This document shows, one piece after another, positions 33,684 to 42,471 of a stretch of 64,000 nucleotides of DNA (position 1 is the first letter of the stretch; every line of letters begins with the position of its first letter). Location: NCBI RefSeq assembly GCF_028369295.1, contig NZ_JAQMYP010000050.1, positions 1 through 64,000 of the forward strand, in the 5' to 3' direction. Source of the stretch: Streptomyces sp. HD. GTDB taxonomy: Bacteria > Actinomycetota > Actinomycetes > Streptomycetales > Streptomycetaceae. The notes below the pieces were generated by a model. The model saw only the letters and a program-made list of their open reading frames with translations. It did no database searches and was not told the DNA's origin. The position numbers and the translations under genes were made by a program.

Positions 33684-36491
33684 GTGGCGGGCGAGTCCCC
33701 CGACAGGTCGAAGAAGCGCGAGTCGTCGGCAGAACCGACGTCGGGGAGCGCGGGTCCGGTTCCCGAACGTCCCGAATCCACCGCCCCGACCGAGAAGCGT
33801 GACCCCAGGTTGGCCATGGCCCGCGAGGACGCCTCACCGCAGGCTTCGGCCACCACGCAGCGCGGTGGCGTGGACACGGCGACACGAGTGCTGTCGCGAC
33901 GCGAGCTGGAGGCCGTACGGGCGGAACTGGCGAAGGCGGAGGCCGAGACGGGGGGCGACGCCGGGCCAGAGGCTGACACCGAGCCCGAAACGGAGGCCGG
34001 GGCCGAGACGGGCGACGCCGGGGCCGAGACGGGCGACGCCGGTCGCGATGGAGCCGAGGCCCAAGACGAGGGTCGCGATGAGGCCGAGGCCGGAGACGCC
34101 GCGGTGGCGGAGACCGAGGGCGACGGCAAGGCCGAGAGCAGCAGCAAGGCCGAGAGCAGCAGCAAGACCGAGAGCGACAGCGAGGGTGACGGGTCTGCTG
34201 CGCAGGGTGATGACCGGCTGAGGGCTGCTGTGGCGGCCTGGGTGGCTTCCTCGGACACGGAGGACGAGCCTGCCGAGGGTTCGGATGCCGATGCCGATGC
34301 CGACGCCGACTCCCGCGCCGACGCCGACGCGAGCAACGACGCCGACGCGAGCAACGGGGCCGACGGGGCCGAGGGCGCCGAGGGCGCCGAGGGCGCCGAC
34401 TCCGGCGTCGAGGAGGAGGCTGACGTCCGGACGAAGCCCGAAGCCGAGGCCGACACGAAGGCGTCCGGCGAGGCTGACGACGCCGAGAACGACTCGGACG
34501 AGCCCGCGGGCCGCTCGAAGACGTCCCCCGAGGCGGACGCGGCTCAGGAGGCCGACAAGGGCGAGGACGAGGGCGCAGACACCGCCACCGCAGCCGCCCC
34601 CGCCGACGCGCCCCCGGCGGACGCCGAAACCGAGCCTGCTGACGACGCCCAACCCGAATCCGAGCCGGCCACGGAGACCGAGCCGGCCACGGAGACCGAG
34701 CCGGCCACGGAGACCGAACCGGCCACGGAGACCGAACCGGCCACGGCCACCGAATCCGAACTGGGCACATCCCCCGCAGGCGGAGCCGAAGCGGCCGAGG
34801 GAGACGGCAAGGGCAAGGGCGAAAACACCGCCTCCGCCACCGACGACGCACCCGCAGCCGCCGACGGCGAGGACTCCCCTCAGGGGGCACCCGCGCTCGA
34901 CGACGAGAGTGCTACGGGTGGTGCGGGTGGGAGCGAGAAGGCCGATGGCGGAGCCGGGGCCGTGGATCAGCCGACCGCCGTGTTCAAGGCCGTACGCCCG
35001 CCCAAGCCCCACGTTGACCAGCCCACCACCATGCTGAAGGCCCCCAAGCCCGAGGCGCCCGCCGAACGCACCAGCAAGTTCGTCGCCCTCAAGCCGGACA
35101 TGAGGCAGGACACCCCGGCCGCCCCGAAGGCCCCCGCTCCCACCCCGGCCCCCGACGAAACCGCCGCCGTCCCCCAGGTCGGCCCCGAGCGCACCGCGCA
35201 GCAGCCGCTGCCCCCCAAGCCCCCGCTCGACCTGCTGGCCGAGCTGACGAACACCCCGCCGCCCCCGGACACCGCGGTTCGGACGGTCGTCCGGCGTATC
35301 AAGATCTGGACCCCCCTGGTCCTCCTGCTCGCGGTCGTCTTCGCGATCGCACAGGCCGTACGCCCGCTGCCCGCCCCCACCCTCGCGCTCACCGCCGAGG
35401 AGTCGTACGCCTTCGAAGGCAACAAGGCCGCCCTCCCCTGGCCCAGCCAGGGCCAGGGCTGGATGGACGTCAACGACATCGGCACGATGGGCAACTTCGG
35501 CAAGCAGACGCCCGTCGCCATCGGCTCCGTCGCCAAGGCCATGACCGCGTACATCGTCCTCAAGGACCACGAGCTGAAGTCGGGCGACGACGGCGAGAAG
35601 ATCACGATCGACGCCCTGACGGAGAAGGAGGGCGGCTACTTCAAGGACGGCGAGTCGACCCTCGCCACCGTCAAGGAGGGTGACGTGATCACCCTGCACG
35701 ACGCGATCGCCGCCATCATGATCCCGTCCGCGAACAACATCGCCCGCCTGCTGGCCCGCTGGGACGCCGGGACGGAGAAGGCCTTCATCGAGAAGATGAA
35801 CGCCACCGCCAAGGAACTCGGCATGACCAACACCACGTACACCGACGCCTCGGGCCTGAAGGAGAGCACCGTCTCCACCGCCGAGGACCAGGTGAAGCTG
35901 GGCCACGAGCTGGTCAAGATCCCGGCGCTGATGGAGATCACCTCCATGGGCCAGTGGTTCGACCCCTCCGGGAAGAAGCACTACAACTACAACTATCTGG
36001 TCCCGTACAACGGAGCCATCGGCATCAAGACGGGCACGACCAGCGCCGCCGGCGGCAATCTCCTCTTCGCCGCCCGCAAGGAGGTCGGCGGCGAGACCGT
36101 CACCCTCGTCGGCGCCGTCCTCGGCCAGCACAAGGCGCCGATCATCAAGACCGTCAACGACGTCAGCAGGGTCGTGATGCTGGCCGCCCAGGACGAGATG
36201 ACCTCGGCGAAGATCCTCAAGAAGGGCGACGTCGTCGGGTACGTCGACGACGGCCTCGGCGGTCACACCCCGGTCGTCCTCACCAAGGACGTCACCGCTG
36301 TCGGCTGGGCGGGCTTCAAGGTGAAGCTGTCCTTCGACGCCGACGACGTCCCGCACACCGCCAAGGCCGGCGCCAAGGTGGGCACGCTCACCGTCGGTGA
36401 CGGCACCAGCGGCGCGGTCAAGGTCCCGGTGGCCCTGCAGAAGGACCTCACGGAACCCGGCTTCGCGCAGAAGCTGACCCGTGTCGGCTGA
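33684..36491 (+). CDS. D-alanyl-D-alanine carboxypeptidase (S11) with long acidic cytoplasmic tail
   Basis: About 935 aa. Residues 1 to about 535 are an Ala/Glu/Asp-rich, clearly disordered tail with several tandem repeats; one membrane span follows (about 540-562), then the serine penicillin-binding domain with SVAK (S615, K618), SANN (S682) and KTG (K782). The catalytic part therefore lies outside and trims the terminal D-Ala of peptidoglycan stem peptides, while the tail stays inside. The GTG at 33684 is preferred because GGAGGAGG precedes it at five bases; ATGs upstream lack this. The tail is far longer than in ordinary S11 enzymes. It is followed by a polytopic membrane-protein gene, probably with its own promoter. 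Confidence 0.85.
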   Translation: MAGESPDRSKKRESSAEPTSGSAGPVPERPESTAPTEKRDPRLAMAREDASPQASATTQRGGVDTATRVLSRRELEAVRAELAKAEAETGGDAGPEADTEPETEAGAETGDAGAETGDAGRDGAEAQDEGRDEAEAGDAAVAETEGDGKAESSSKAESSSKTESDSEGDGSAAQGDDRLRAAVAAWVASSDTEDEPAEGSDADADADADSRADADASNDADASNGADGAEGAEGAEGADSGVEEEADVRTKPEAEADTKASGEADDAENDSDEPAGRSKTSPEADAAQEADKGEDEGADTATAAAPADAPPADAETEPADDAQPESEPATETEPATETEPATETEPATETEPATATESELGTSPAGGAEAAEGDGKGKGENTASATDDAPAAADGEDSPQGAPALDDESATGGAGGSEKADGGAGAVDQPTAVFKAVRPPKPHVDQPTTMLKAPKPEAPAERTSKFVALKPDMRQDTPAAPKAPAPTPAPDETAAVPQVGPERTAQQPLPPKPPLDLLAELTNTPPPPDTAVRTVVRRIKIWTPLVLLLAVVFAIAQAVRPLPAPTLALTAEESYAFEGNKAALPWPSQGQGWMDVNDIGTMGNFGKQTPVAIGSVAKAMTAYIVLKDHELKSGDDGEKITIDALTEKEGGYFKDGESTLATVKEGDVITLHDAIAAIMIPSANNIARLLARWDAGTEKAFIEKMNATAKELGMTNTTYTDASGLKESTVSTAEDQVKLGHELVKIPALMEITSMGQWFDPSGKKHYNYNYLVPYNGAIGIKTGTTSAAGGNLLFAARKEVGGETVTLVGAVLGQHKAPIIKTVNDVSRVVMLAAQDEMTSAKILKKGDVVGYVDDGLGGHTPVVLTKDVTAVGWAGFKVKLSFDADDVPHTAKAGAKVGTLTVGDGTSGAVKVPVALQKDLTEPGFAQKLTRVG
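34662..34751 (+). repeat. In-frame 18-bp tandem repeat (TEPATE units)
   Basis: Five near-identical copies of GAGCCGGCCACGGAGACC, at 34662, 34680, 34698, 34716 and 34734 (the last diverged), encode repeats of Glu-Pro-Ala-Thr-Glu-Thr. They lie in the acidic cytoplasmic tail of the carboxypeptidase. Copy number could vary between strains without shifting the frame. Confidence 0.85.
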
Positions 36492-36678
36492 CCCGCAGCA
36501 CGCACCCGCCGACGGCGCTCGACGGCGCTCGTCGGCGGGCCGCGTGCTAGCGTCACGAAACGGGCAGGTCGTCGCTCACAAGGCGCGACCGGAGAACCTT
36601 CAAGGTCTGGGCCGACAACACGCGGGAAACGGGACGCGGCCAGAACAGAAGACGGGACACACGGGGAGTGCCTCACAA

Positions 36679-38541
36679 GTGGCCACTGCGGAGCCGACAC
36701 GCGCCGACGACGCCGATCCGGGACCGGGAGCCGGTCCGCGAATACGCGTGCCCGCGCCGCGCCAGGGCGACGGTCCGAGCCGTCCGCAGGACGGACCGCC
36801 GTCACGGCTGACCGCCGCCGTCCACGCCCTGCGTGAGCGTCTGCTGCGTCACCCGGTGCTGTCGATCACGACACTCGCCGGGCTTCTCCACGTCATCTGG
36901 TTCTTCACGTTCGCAAGCAGCGGCGGCGACCTCGCCGCCCAGGACGCCTGGGCCGAGTTCGTCGGCCGGCACCCCGACTCGGCGTACAACCTCGCCTGGT
37001 ACGGCGGGATGCACCCGGTGTCGTACAGCGTGGTGTCGCCGTATCTGATGTCGGTCCTCGGTGTCCGTACGACGATGATGATCGCGGGGACCATCTCCGC
37101 GGGTCTGCTGACGCTGGTGCTGCTGCGCAGCCGATCGGTGCGCAACCCGCTGTGGGCCTCGCTCGCCGGGGTCTTCGGTCTGATCGCCAACGCGATCTCC
37201 GGGCGGGTGACCTTCGCCCTGGGCACGATGTTCGCGCTGGGCGCGGTCGCCGTCGTGTTCTGCTGGCCCCACCGCTGGCGCTACAAGCGCTGGGCGAAGG
37301 CACTGTGCGCGGCCCCGCTGGCCGCGCTCGCCACCATGGCGTCGCCGGTGGCCGGTCTGTTCGTGGGCTTCGTCGCGGTCGCGCTGTTCCTGCAGAAGCG
37401 ACGGCCGGGCGCATGGGCGCTGGGACTGGCGCCGACGGCCGTCGTGGCCGTGTCCGCGTGGCTGTTCCCCTTCTCCGGCACCCAGCCGATGGTGATCGGC
37501 TCGGTGCTCCTGCCGCTGGTGTTCGCGGTCGTGACCTTCGTGGTCGTCCCGCAGGAGTGGAAGACGGTCCGGCTGGTGGCCGCGGTCTACGGCCTGGCCG
37601 TCATCCTGGTCTGGGTGGTCAGCTCGCAGATCGGCTCCAACATCACGCGCCTGGCGATGCTGTTCGCCGGAGTGGTCCTGGTCACCGCGTTGCCGTTCAC
37701 GGTGCCGCGCTCGCGCAAGTGGTACACGACCGTGCTGGCCCTGGTCACCTTCGTCGGCTGGATCGGCTTCAAGACGGGCGACGACATCATCCACGCCGCC
37801 CCGGAGGCGTCCTGGGCACGTGAGCTGGCGCCGCTGGTCAACGAGCTCCAGGAGGTCGGCGCCGAGAAGGGCCGGGTGGAGGTCGTGCCCGCCCGCTCCC
37901 ACCGTGAGGCCTCCGCCCTCGCCCCGTACTTCAATCTGGCCCGCGGCTGGAACCGCCAGCTCGACCTGGAGCGCAACCCGCTCTTCTACGACGACACGCT
38001 CAACTCCGCGAACTACCGCGAGTGGCTCCAGCGCTGGGCCGTGCACTTCGTCGTGCTGCCCAAGGACGAGCCGGACCCCACGGCCGCCGAGCGCGAGCGG
38101 CAGCTGCTGCGGCGCGGCCTGCCGTACCTCAAGCAGGTGTGGGGCGACGCCAACTGGCAGCTGTTCGAGGTGACCGCCCCGGCGCCGTTCGCCGAGCCGA
38201 ACGCCGTCGTGGACCGGGCCGAGCAGGGCGAGATGACGATGCGGGTGAGCAAGCCGGGCCGCGTCCTCATCCGCATCCCCTACTCGCCGTGGCTGAGCAT
38301 CGTCGACGCCGAGGGTACGAAGCTCGACCCGCCGCAGGAGACGAAGGCGTCCAAGCACCGCCCCGAGGGCCGGCCGAAGTCGTACGACAACGTGAACGGC
38401 TGCCTGATGGAGACAGACGAGGACGCGTTCGGCGACAAGTGGACGGTGCTGCTGGCCCCGAAGGCCGGGACCTACCGCCTGGCGGCACCGTACGACGTGC
38501 CGCGCGGGACGCCCTGCCCGGAGGAACTGCGCCGGGGGTGA
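36679..38541 (+). CDS. Large polytopic membrane protein, possible GT-C-like
   Basis: A 620-aa protein: a Pro/Arg-rich cytoplasmic head of about 50 residues, then about ten to eleven hydrophobic spans, then a C-terminal outer domain of about 200 residues with strands such as FVVLPKDEPDPTAAERERQ and TMRVSKPGRVLIRIPYSPWLSI. The layout resembles GT-C glycosyltransferase or O-antigen-ligase-like proteins, but I see no firm catalytic motif. GTG 36679 is favoured because GGGGAG lies ten bases upstream. An in-frame GTG at 36481, overlapping the carboxypeptidase stop, would add 66 poorly conserved residues. Neighbourhood suggests a cell-envelope role. Confidence 0.65.
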   Translation: MATAEPTRADDADPGPGAGPRIRVPAPRQGDGPSRPQDGPPSRLTAAVHALRERLLRHPVLSITTLAGLLHVIWFFTFASSGGDLAAQDAWAEFVGRHPDSAYNLAWYGGMHPVSYSVVSPYLMSVLGVRTTMMIAGTISAGLLTLVLLRSRSVRNPLWASLAGVFGLIANAISGRVTFALGTMFALGAVAVVFCWPHRWRYKRWAKALCAAPLAALATMASPVAGLFVGFVAVALFLQKRRPGAWALGLAPTAVVAVSAWLFPFSGTQPMVIGSVLLPLVFAVVTFVVVPQEWKTVRLVAAVYGLAVILVWVVSSQIGSNITRLAMLFAGVVLVTALPFTVPRSRKWYTTVLALVTFVGWIGFKTGDDIIHAAPEASWARELAPLVNELQEVGAEKGRVEVVPARSHREASALAPYFNLARGWNRQLDLERNPLFYDDTLNSANYREWLQRWAVHFVVLPKDEPDPTAAERERQLLRRGLPYLKQVWGDANWQLFEVTAPAPFAEPNAVVDRAEQGEMTMRVSKPGRVLIRIPYSPWLSIVDAEGTKLDPPQETKASKHRPEGRPKSYDNVNGCLMETDEDAFGDKWTVLLAPKAGTYRLAAPYDVPRGTPCPEELRRG

Positions 38542-38566
38542 GCCCCGGCGCAGGTCCCGGTCCCGG

Positions 38567-39418
38567 TCAGCGCACCGGGAGCGCCACGTCGCACACCGGG
38601 TCCTCGGCGCCCGCCGCGTCCCAGTCCGCGAAGTAGACCTCCCGGCACGGGCCCGCCTGCCACAGCCCCTGCTTCGGGATCCACCGCTCCACCGCCTCGA
38701 AGGCGGCGATGATCTGCGGATGGGCCACCTGGGCCTTGGTGATCCGGGTGTACGCGAGCCGCAGAGCCGGCTCCACGCGCACCTTCGTCTCCCACGTACG
38801 GCCGTGCTGCTCGACCCAGGCCCGGGCCGCCGCCTCGTCGGCCACCGGCACACAGGACTCCGCCGGGCCGTCGCTCTCCATCGACACGTCGGAGTGGTAC
38901 ACGACGAAGGGGGCCGCGGTGATGCCGCCGCACTCCTTCGCCGCTTCCTCCAGGCGTCCCAGCGACGCCCCGATCCAGGCCGGCAGCTCACCCGCCAGCA
39001 CATGCCGGGTCTCGGTGATCAGCACCTGCGCGGGCACCTCAACCGTCTCGACCTCGAACTTCCCGTACATCTCGGAGCTCCTCCCCGACAGTCGTCCACG
39101 GAGGTACTCGGCGAGCGTCCGCTGCCCCGCCACCCGCGCCTCGACGTCCGCCCAGTACGCGGTGAGCCGATCGGCGGCCGTGGCCCCGTCGGGGGCCTCG
39201 ACGACCTCGCCGATCCGCGCGAGCGGCATGTCCAGCTGGCGCAGGAGAGCCACCAGGCGGGCGCGTTCGATCTGGTCGGCGCGGTAGTAGCGGTAGCCGC
39301 TGACCTCGTCGACGTGGGCGGGGAGCAGCAGTCCGAGGCGGTCGTACAGCCGGAGCGCCTTGGCCGACAGCCGGGCCCGCGCGGCGAACGCGCCGATGGT
39401 GAGCAGTTCGTCGTCCAC
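38567..39418 (-). CDS. MerR-family regulator with GyrI-like effector domain
   Basis: A 283-aa protein. Residues about 5-75 form the MerR winged helix (LTIGAFAARARLSAKALRLYDRLGLLLP, then GYRYYRADQIERARLV), followed by a short coiled coil. The C-terminal half (about 125-280) resembles GyrI-like small-molecule binding domains, as in BltR/TipA-type multidrug sensors. It probably activates an efflux or detoxification gene on ligand binding. GTG 39418 is preceded by GGAGGAT. It is convergent with the membrane-protein gene and is not paired with an obvious target. Confidence 0.85.
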   Translation of the reverse strand: MDDELLTIGAFAARARLSAKALRLYDRLGLLLPAHVDEVSGYRYYRADQIERARLVALLRQLDMPLARIGEVVEAPDGATAADRLTAYWADVEARVAGQRTLAEYLRGRLSGRSSEMYGKFEVETVEVPAQVLITETRHVLAGELPAWIGASLGRLEEAAKECGGITAAPFVVYHSDVSMESDGPAESCVPVADEAAARAWVEQHGRTWETKVRVEPALRLAYTRITKAQVAHPQIIAAFEAVERWIPKQGLWQAGPCREVYFADWDAAGAEDPVCDVALPVR

Positions 39419-39501
39419 GCCTCATCCTCCGTCACCGGGCGGCTCCTCCGCCCGGTGCGAAGAACGGTCGGCCCTGCCCCAGGGGCAAGGTCAACGCCCG
39501 G

Positions 39502-40011
39502 CTACGCCAGCTGGGCCTCGACGGCCGCGACGAGCTCCGCCGCCTCCGGCTCGGTCTGCGGCGAGAAGCGGGCGGCGACCTTGCCGTCCCGGCCGATCAG
39601 GAACTTCTCGAAGTTCCAGCGGATGTCGCCGCTGTGCCCCTCGGCGTCGGCGAACCCGACCAGGCGGTCGTACAGCGGGTGCCTGCCCTCGCCGTTCACC
39701 TCCACCTTCTCGGTCATCGGGAAGGTCACGCCGTACGTCGCCGAGCAGAACTCGGCGATCTCCTCGGCGCTGCCGGGCTCCTGGCCGAGGAACTGGTTGC
39801 AGGGCACGCCGAGCACGGTGAAGCCGCGGTCCGCGTACTGCTCGTGGAGCTTCTCCAGGCCCGTGTACTGCGGGGTCAGGCCGCACTTGGAGGCCACGTT
39901 CACGACGAGTACCGCCTTGCCCGCGTACTGGGTGAGGTCGGCGGGGGCGCCGGTGAGGGTGTTGATGTCGACGTCGAGGGGGGAATTTCCGTTGCTGTCT
40001 GCAGTCGTCAT
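39502..40011 (-). CDS. Glutathione peroxidase family thiol peroxidase
   Basis: A 169-aa enzyme with the three family signatures: VNVASKCGLTPQY (peroxidatic cysteine), VLGVPCNQFLGQEPG (with the catalytic glutamine) and IRWNFEKFLI (tryptophan/asparagine pair). It reduces hydrogen peroxide and organic peroxides. Actinobacteria lack glutathione, so thioredoxin or mycothiol is the likely electron donor. Complete length, ATG start. Read alone, upstream of the MerR gene on the same strand. Confidence 0.92.
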   Translation of the reverse strand: MTTADSNGNSPLDVDINTLTGAPADLTQYAGKAVLVVNVASKCGLTPQYTGLEKLHEQYADRGFTVLGVPCNQFLGQEPGSAEEIAEFCSATYGVTFPMTEKVEVNGEGRHPLYDRLVGFADAEGHSGDIRWNFEKFLIGRDGKVAARFSPQTEPEAAELVAAVEAQLA

Positions 40012-40035
40012 GAGGCGGATGCTAACTCCGGTGGG

Positions 40036-41061
40036 TCAAGCGGATGGAAAGCTGCGGGCCGGTGGGGGTCGATCGCGCAGTTCCCCGCGCCCCCAGGGCG
40101 TCGCAGCGACCAGCACCTCACCTGCGGCTGTTCTTGAATAGAGCACTGACCGGCCTGCCCTCCGCCGTTCCACCAGGCCTGCGTCCAAAAGGATCTTCAG
40201 GTGGCGGCCGATCGAACCGAGGCTCTGCCCGGTCACCGCGACCAGCTGGGTCGTACTCAGCGGTGAGTCGAGCAGGACGAGCACTGCGGCGCGGGCGCTT
40301 CCCAGCAGCGCGCCCAGGCTCGCGGGGACCGTCCGTGCCCCAGGGTCGGTCAGTGCGCCCGCGCATGGATAGACCACGGCGTACCGGTCGGGGTCGGCTT
40401 CCTCCCAGGACACCCAGCCGCCCTTCGGAGTGACGGGTACGAAGACGAGTTCGGCGCCGGAGATCTCGCGGGGCGGGTACTCGTGCAGGTTCACCTGGAG
40501 CCTGCTGTCGCCGAGCCAGCGGGTGCGGCCGGGGCGCAGGGAGTCCAGTACGGCCGCCCAGCCGCCCTGGCTCACCTGCGCGGTCCGTGCGACGACGTCG
40601 GCCTCCAGGACGCGTCGACGCCGGTCCCAGTCCGGGCGTACCGCCTCGGTCCAGACGTATTCGAGGAGTGCGGCGGCGCGTTCGGGCAGGTCGTCGCGGT
40701 CGAGTACGGCGGGGAGGGGCCCGGCGAGGGAGACGGTGAGGTGGGTGCGGGCCTCGCCGGGGTCGGCCGTGCGGACCCGCGCCACGGTCTCCTCGAAGGG
40801 CTCCCCGTCCTTCGGGGTCGGGGTGAGGAAGTCGGCGTTCCAGTGCATTCCGAGCCCGGCCCGCACCAGCCGTGCGGTGACCGGGTCGGCGGCCAGGCGG
40901 GCCCGGTAGCCGGGCAGCCGGGCGTCCAGCCAGGCGCGTTCGCCGGGGTGGGCGGCGACGGCCGAGTGCAGCAGCCTCAGCGCGGCGAAGGTCTCGGCGA
41001 ACGGCGAGAGCACGAACCGGCTCGCGGCGAGGGTGTCGGCGTTGATCTGCCACCAGCCCAT
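40036..41061 (-). CDS. ArsR-type winged-helix regulator (DUF5937-like)
   Basis: A 341-aa protein. The long N-terminal part (VLSPFAETFAALRLLHSA ...) matches the effector region of large Streptomyces ArsR-like regulators. The winged helix lies near the C-terminus (about 265-325: STTQLVAVTGQSLGSIGRHLKILLDAGLVERRRAGRSVLY). The last roughly 20 residues are encoded inside the dispersed repeat at 40051-40098, so the native tail may have been replaced. ATG 41061 is used. It is divergent from the MFS gene at 41132, with only 70 bp between, so it very probably represses that transporter. Confidence 0.85.
   Translation of the reverse strand: MGWWQINADTLAASRFVLSPFAETFAALRLLHSAVAAHPGERAWLDARLPGYRARLAADPVTARLVRAGLGMHWNADFLTPTPKDGEPFEETVARVRTADPGEARTHLTVSLAGPLPAVLDRDDLPERAAALLEYVWTEAVRPDWDRRRRVLEADVVARTAQVSQGGWAAVLDSLRPGRTRWLGDSRLQVNLHEYPPREISGAELVFVPVTPKGGWVSWEEADPDRYAVVYPCAGALTDPGARTVPASLGALLGSARAAVLVLLDSPLSTTQLVAVTGQSLGSIGRHLKILLDAGLVERRRAGRSVLYSRTAAGEVLVAATPWGRGELRDRPPPARSFPSA
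40051..40098. repeat. Dispersed Streptomyces-type intergenic repeat (copy 2), inside ArsR 3' end
   Basis: GCTGCGGGCCGGTGGGGG ... CGCGCAGTTCCCCGCGCCCCCAGGG corresponds to the repeat at 8082-8160, with the same start and end blocks. Here it overlaps the last codons of the ArsR-type regulator gene. Confidence 0.5.
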
Positions 41062-41131
41062 CGGCCACCCCACCTTTCGCATCCGCGCGAAACAATAACG
41101 GCCCCTCCACCGGGCGCCCGAGACTCCGCGC

Positions 41132-42397
41132 ATGCGCAGCTACCGACACCTCTTCCGCACCCCGGAGTTCACGCCCCTCTTCCTCTCCTCCTCCGCGCAC
41201 ATCGCGGCCTCGACGGTGAGCGGACTGGCGCTCGCCACGCTGGTGTACCGGGCGACCGAGTCGCCGCTGCTGTCGGCGGTGAGCATGTTCGGGCCGTCGC
41301 TGGCCCAGGTGCTGGGCGCGACCTTCCTGCTGTCCGGCTCCGACCGGCTGCCGCCCCGGGCCGCGCTGGCCGGCACGTCCCTCGCGTTCGCCGCCTCCAC
41401 GGCGCTGCTCGCACTGCCCGGACTGCCTCTCCCGGCGGTGTTCGCGGTCGTCCTGGTACAGGGGCTGGTCGCCTCACTGGGCGGGGGAGTGCGCTGGGGG
41501 CTGCTGACCGAGATCCTCGCCAAGGACGGCTATCTGCTGGGGCGTTCGGTCTTCAACATGATGAGCGGGATCATGCAGATCGCCGGGTACGGGATCGGCG
41601 GTGTCGTGGTGGCGGTGCTGTCCCCGCGGCTGTCGCTGCTGCTCGGGGCGGTGCTGTACGCCGTGGCGGCCGGTGGCGTCCGGCTGGGCCTGACCCGTCG
41701 CCCACCGCGCGTCTCGGGGCGGCCGTCGGTCTCGGGGACCTGGCGTACCAACGCCCTGCTGTGGTCCTCCCGCCCCCGCCGCCTTCTGTACCTCGCCCTG
41801 TGGATCCCCAACGGCTTCGTCGTCGGCTGTGAGTCCCTGTACGTGCCGTACGCGCCGCAGGCCGCGGGCACGCTGTTCGCCTGTGCGGCGCTGGGGATGT
41901 TCGCCGGGGACGTGACGGTGGGCCGACTGCTGTCGCCCGCCGTGCGGGTCCGGCTGGGGGTACCGCTGCTGTTGCTGCTGGCGACCCCGTACGCGCTGTT
42001 CCTCCTGCGCCCCTCGATTCCGCTTGCCGGAGTGGCGGTCGCCGTCGCCTCGGTCGGCTTCGGGGCGAGCCTTGTGCAGCAGGAGCGGCTGATGGCCGTG
42101 ACGCCGGACGAACTGAGCGGCCACGCCCTGGGGTTGCACTCGGCCGGGATGCTCACCATGCAGGGGGTGGGCGCAGCGCTGGCGGGCGCGGTGGCCCAAC
42201 TGACCTCGCCCGCGCAGGGGATGGCGGTCATGGCGGCGGCGTCGGTCGCGGTGACGCTGTCGCTGGCGACGGCCGGCCTGCAACGCCCGTCCCCCGAGGC
42301 CCCCGCATCCCCCACGCCTCCTGCGTCCCCCACGCCTCCCGAGCCCAAGAGGGGAGTTATTACCACCGACATCCCGGCCCGACCGTCGCCAGAATGA
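41132..42397 (+). CDS. MFS transporter
   Basis: A 421-aa protein with about ten to twelve membrane spans and no soluble domain. It starts with the short RSYRHLFRTPEFTPLF segment typical of this drug-exporter-like subgroup. The last 30 residues are a Pro/Ser-rich tail (PEAPASPTPPASPTPPEP). ATG 41132 lies 70 bp from the divergent ArsR regulator, and the pair looks like a regulator/efflux unit. The substrate is not predictable. Confidence 0.87.
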   Translation: MRSYRHLFRTPEFTPLFLSSSAHIAASTVSGLALATLVYRATESPLLSAVSMFGPSLAQVLGATFLLSGSDRLPPRAALAGTSLAFAASTALLALPGLPLPAVFAVVLVQGLVASLGGGVRWGLLTEILAKDGYLLGRSVFNMMSGIMQIAGYGIGGVVVAVLSPRLSLLLGAVLYAVAAGGVRLGLTRRPPRVSGRPSVSGTWRTNALLWSSRPRRLLYLALWIPNGFVVGCESLYVPYAPQAAGTLFACAALGMFAGDVTVGRLLSPAVRVRLGVPLLLLLATPYALFLLRPSIPLAGVAVAVASVGFGASLVQQERLMAVTPDELSGHALGLHSAGMLTMQGVGAALAGAVAQLTSPAQGMAVMAAASVAVTLSLATAGLQRPSPEAPASPTPPASPTPPEPKRGVITTDIPARPSPE

Positions 42398-42471
42398 ACG
42401 CGCGGGCGCTTGCGCCCACATGCCGTACCGGCCGCAGAGAGCCGTACGGGCCGCAGAGAGGAGCACGTCGT

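Noticed and set aside
33834..36356. A long minus-strand open frame opposite the carboxypeptidase gene
   Set aside because: Glycine/valine-rich shadow translation with no motifs; the plus strand carries the SxxK, SxN and KTG motifs.
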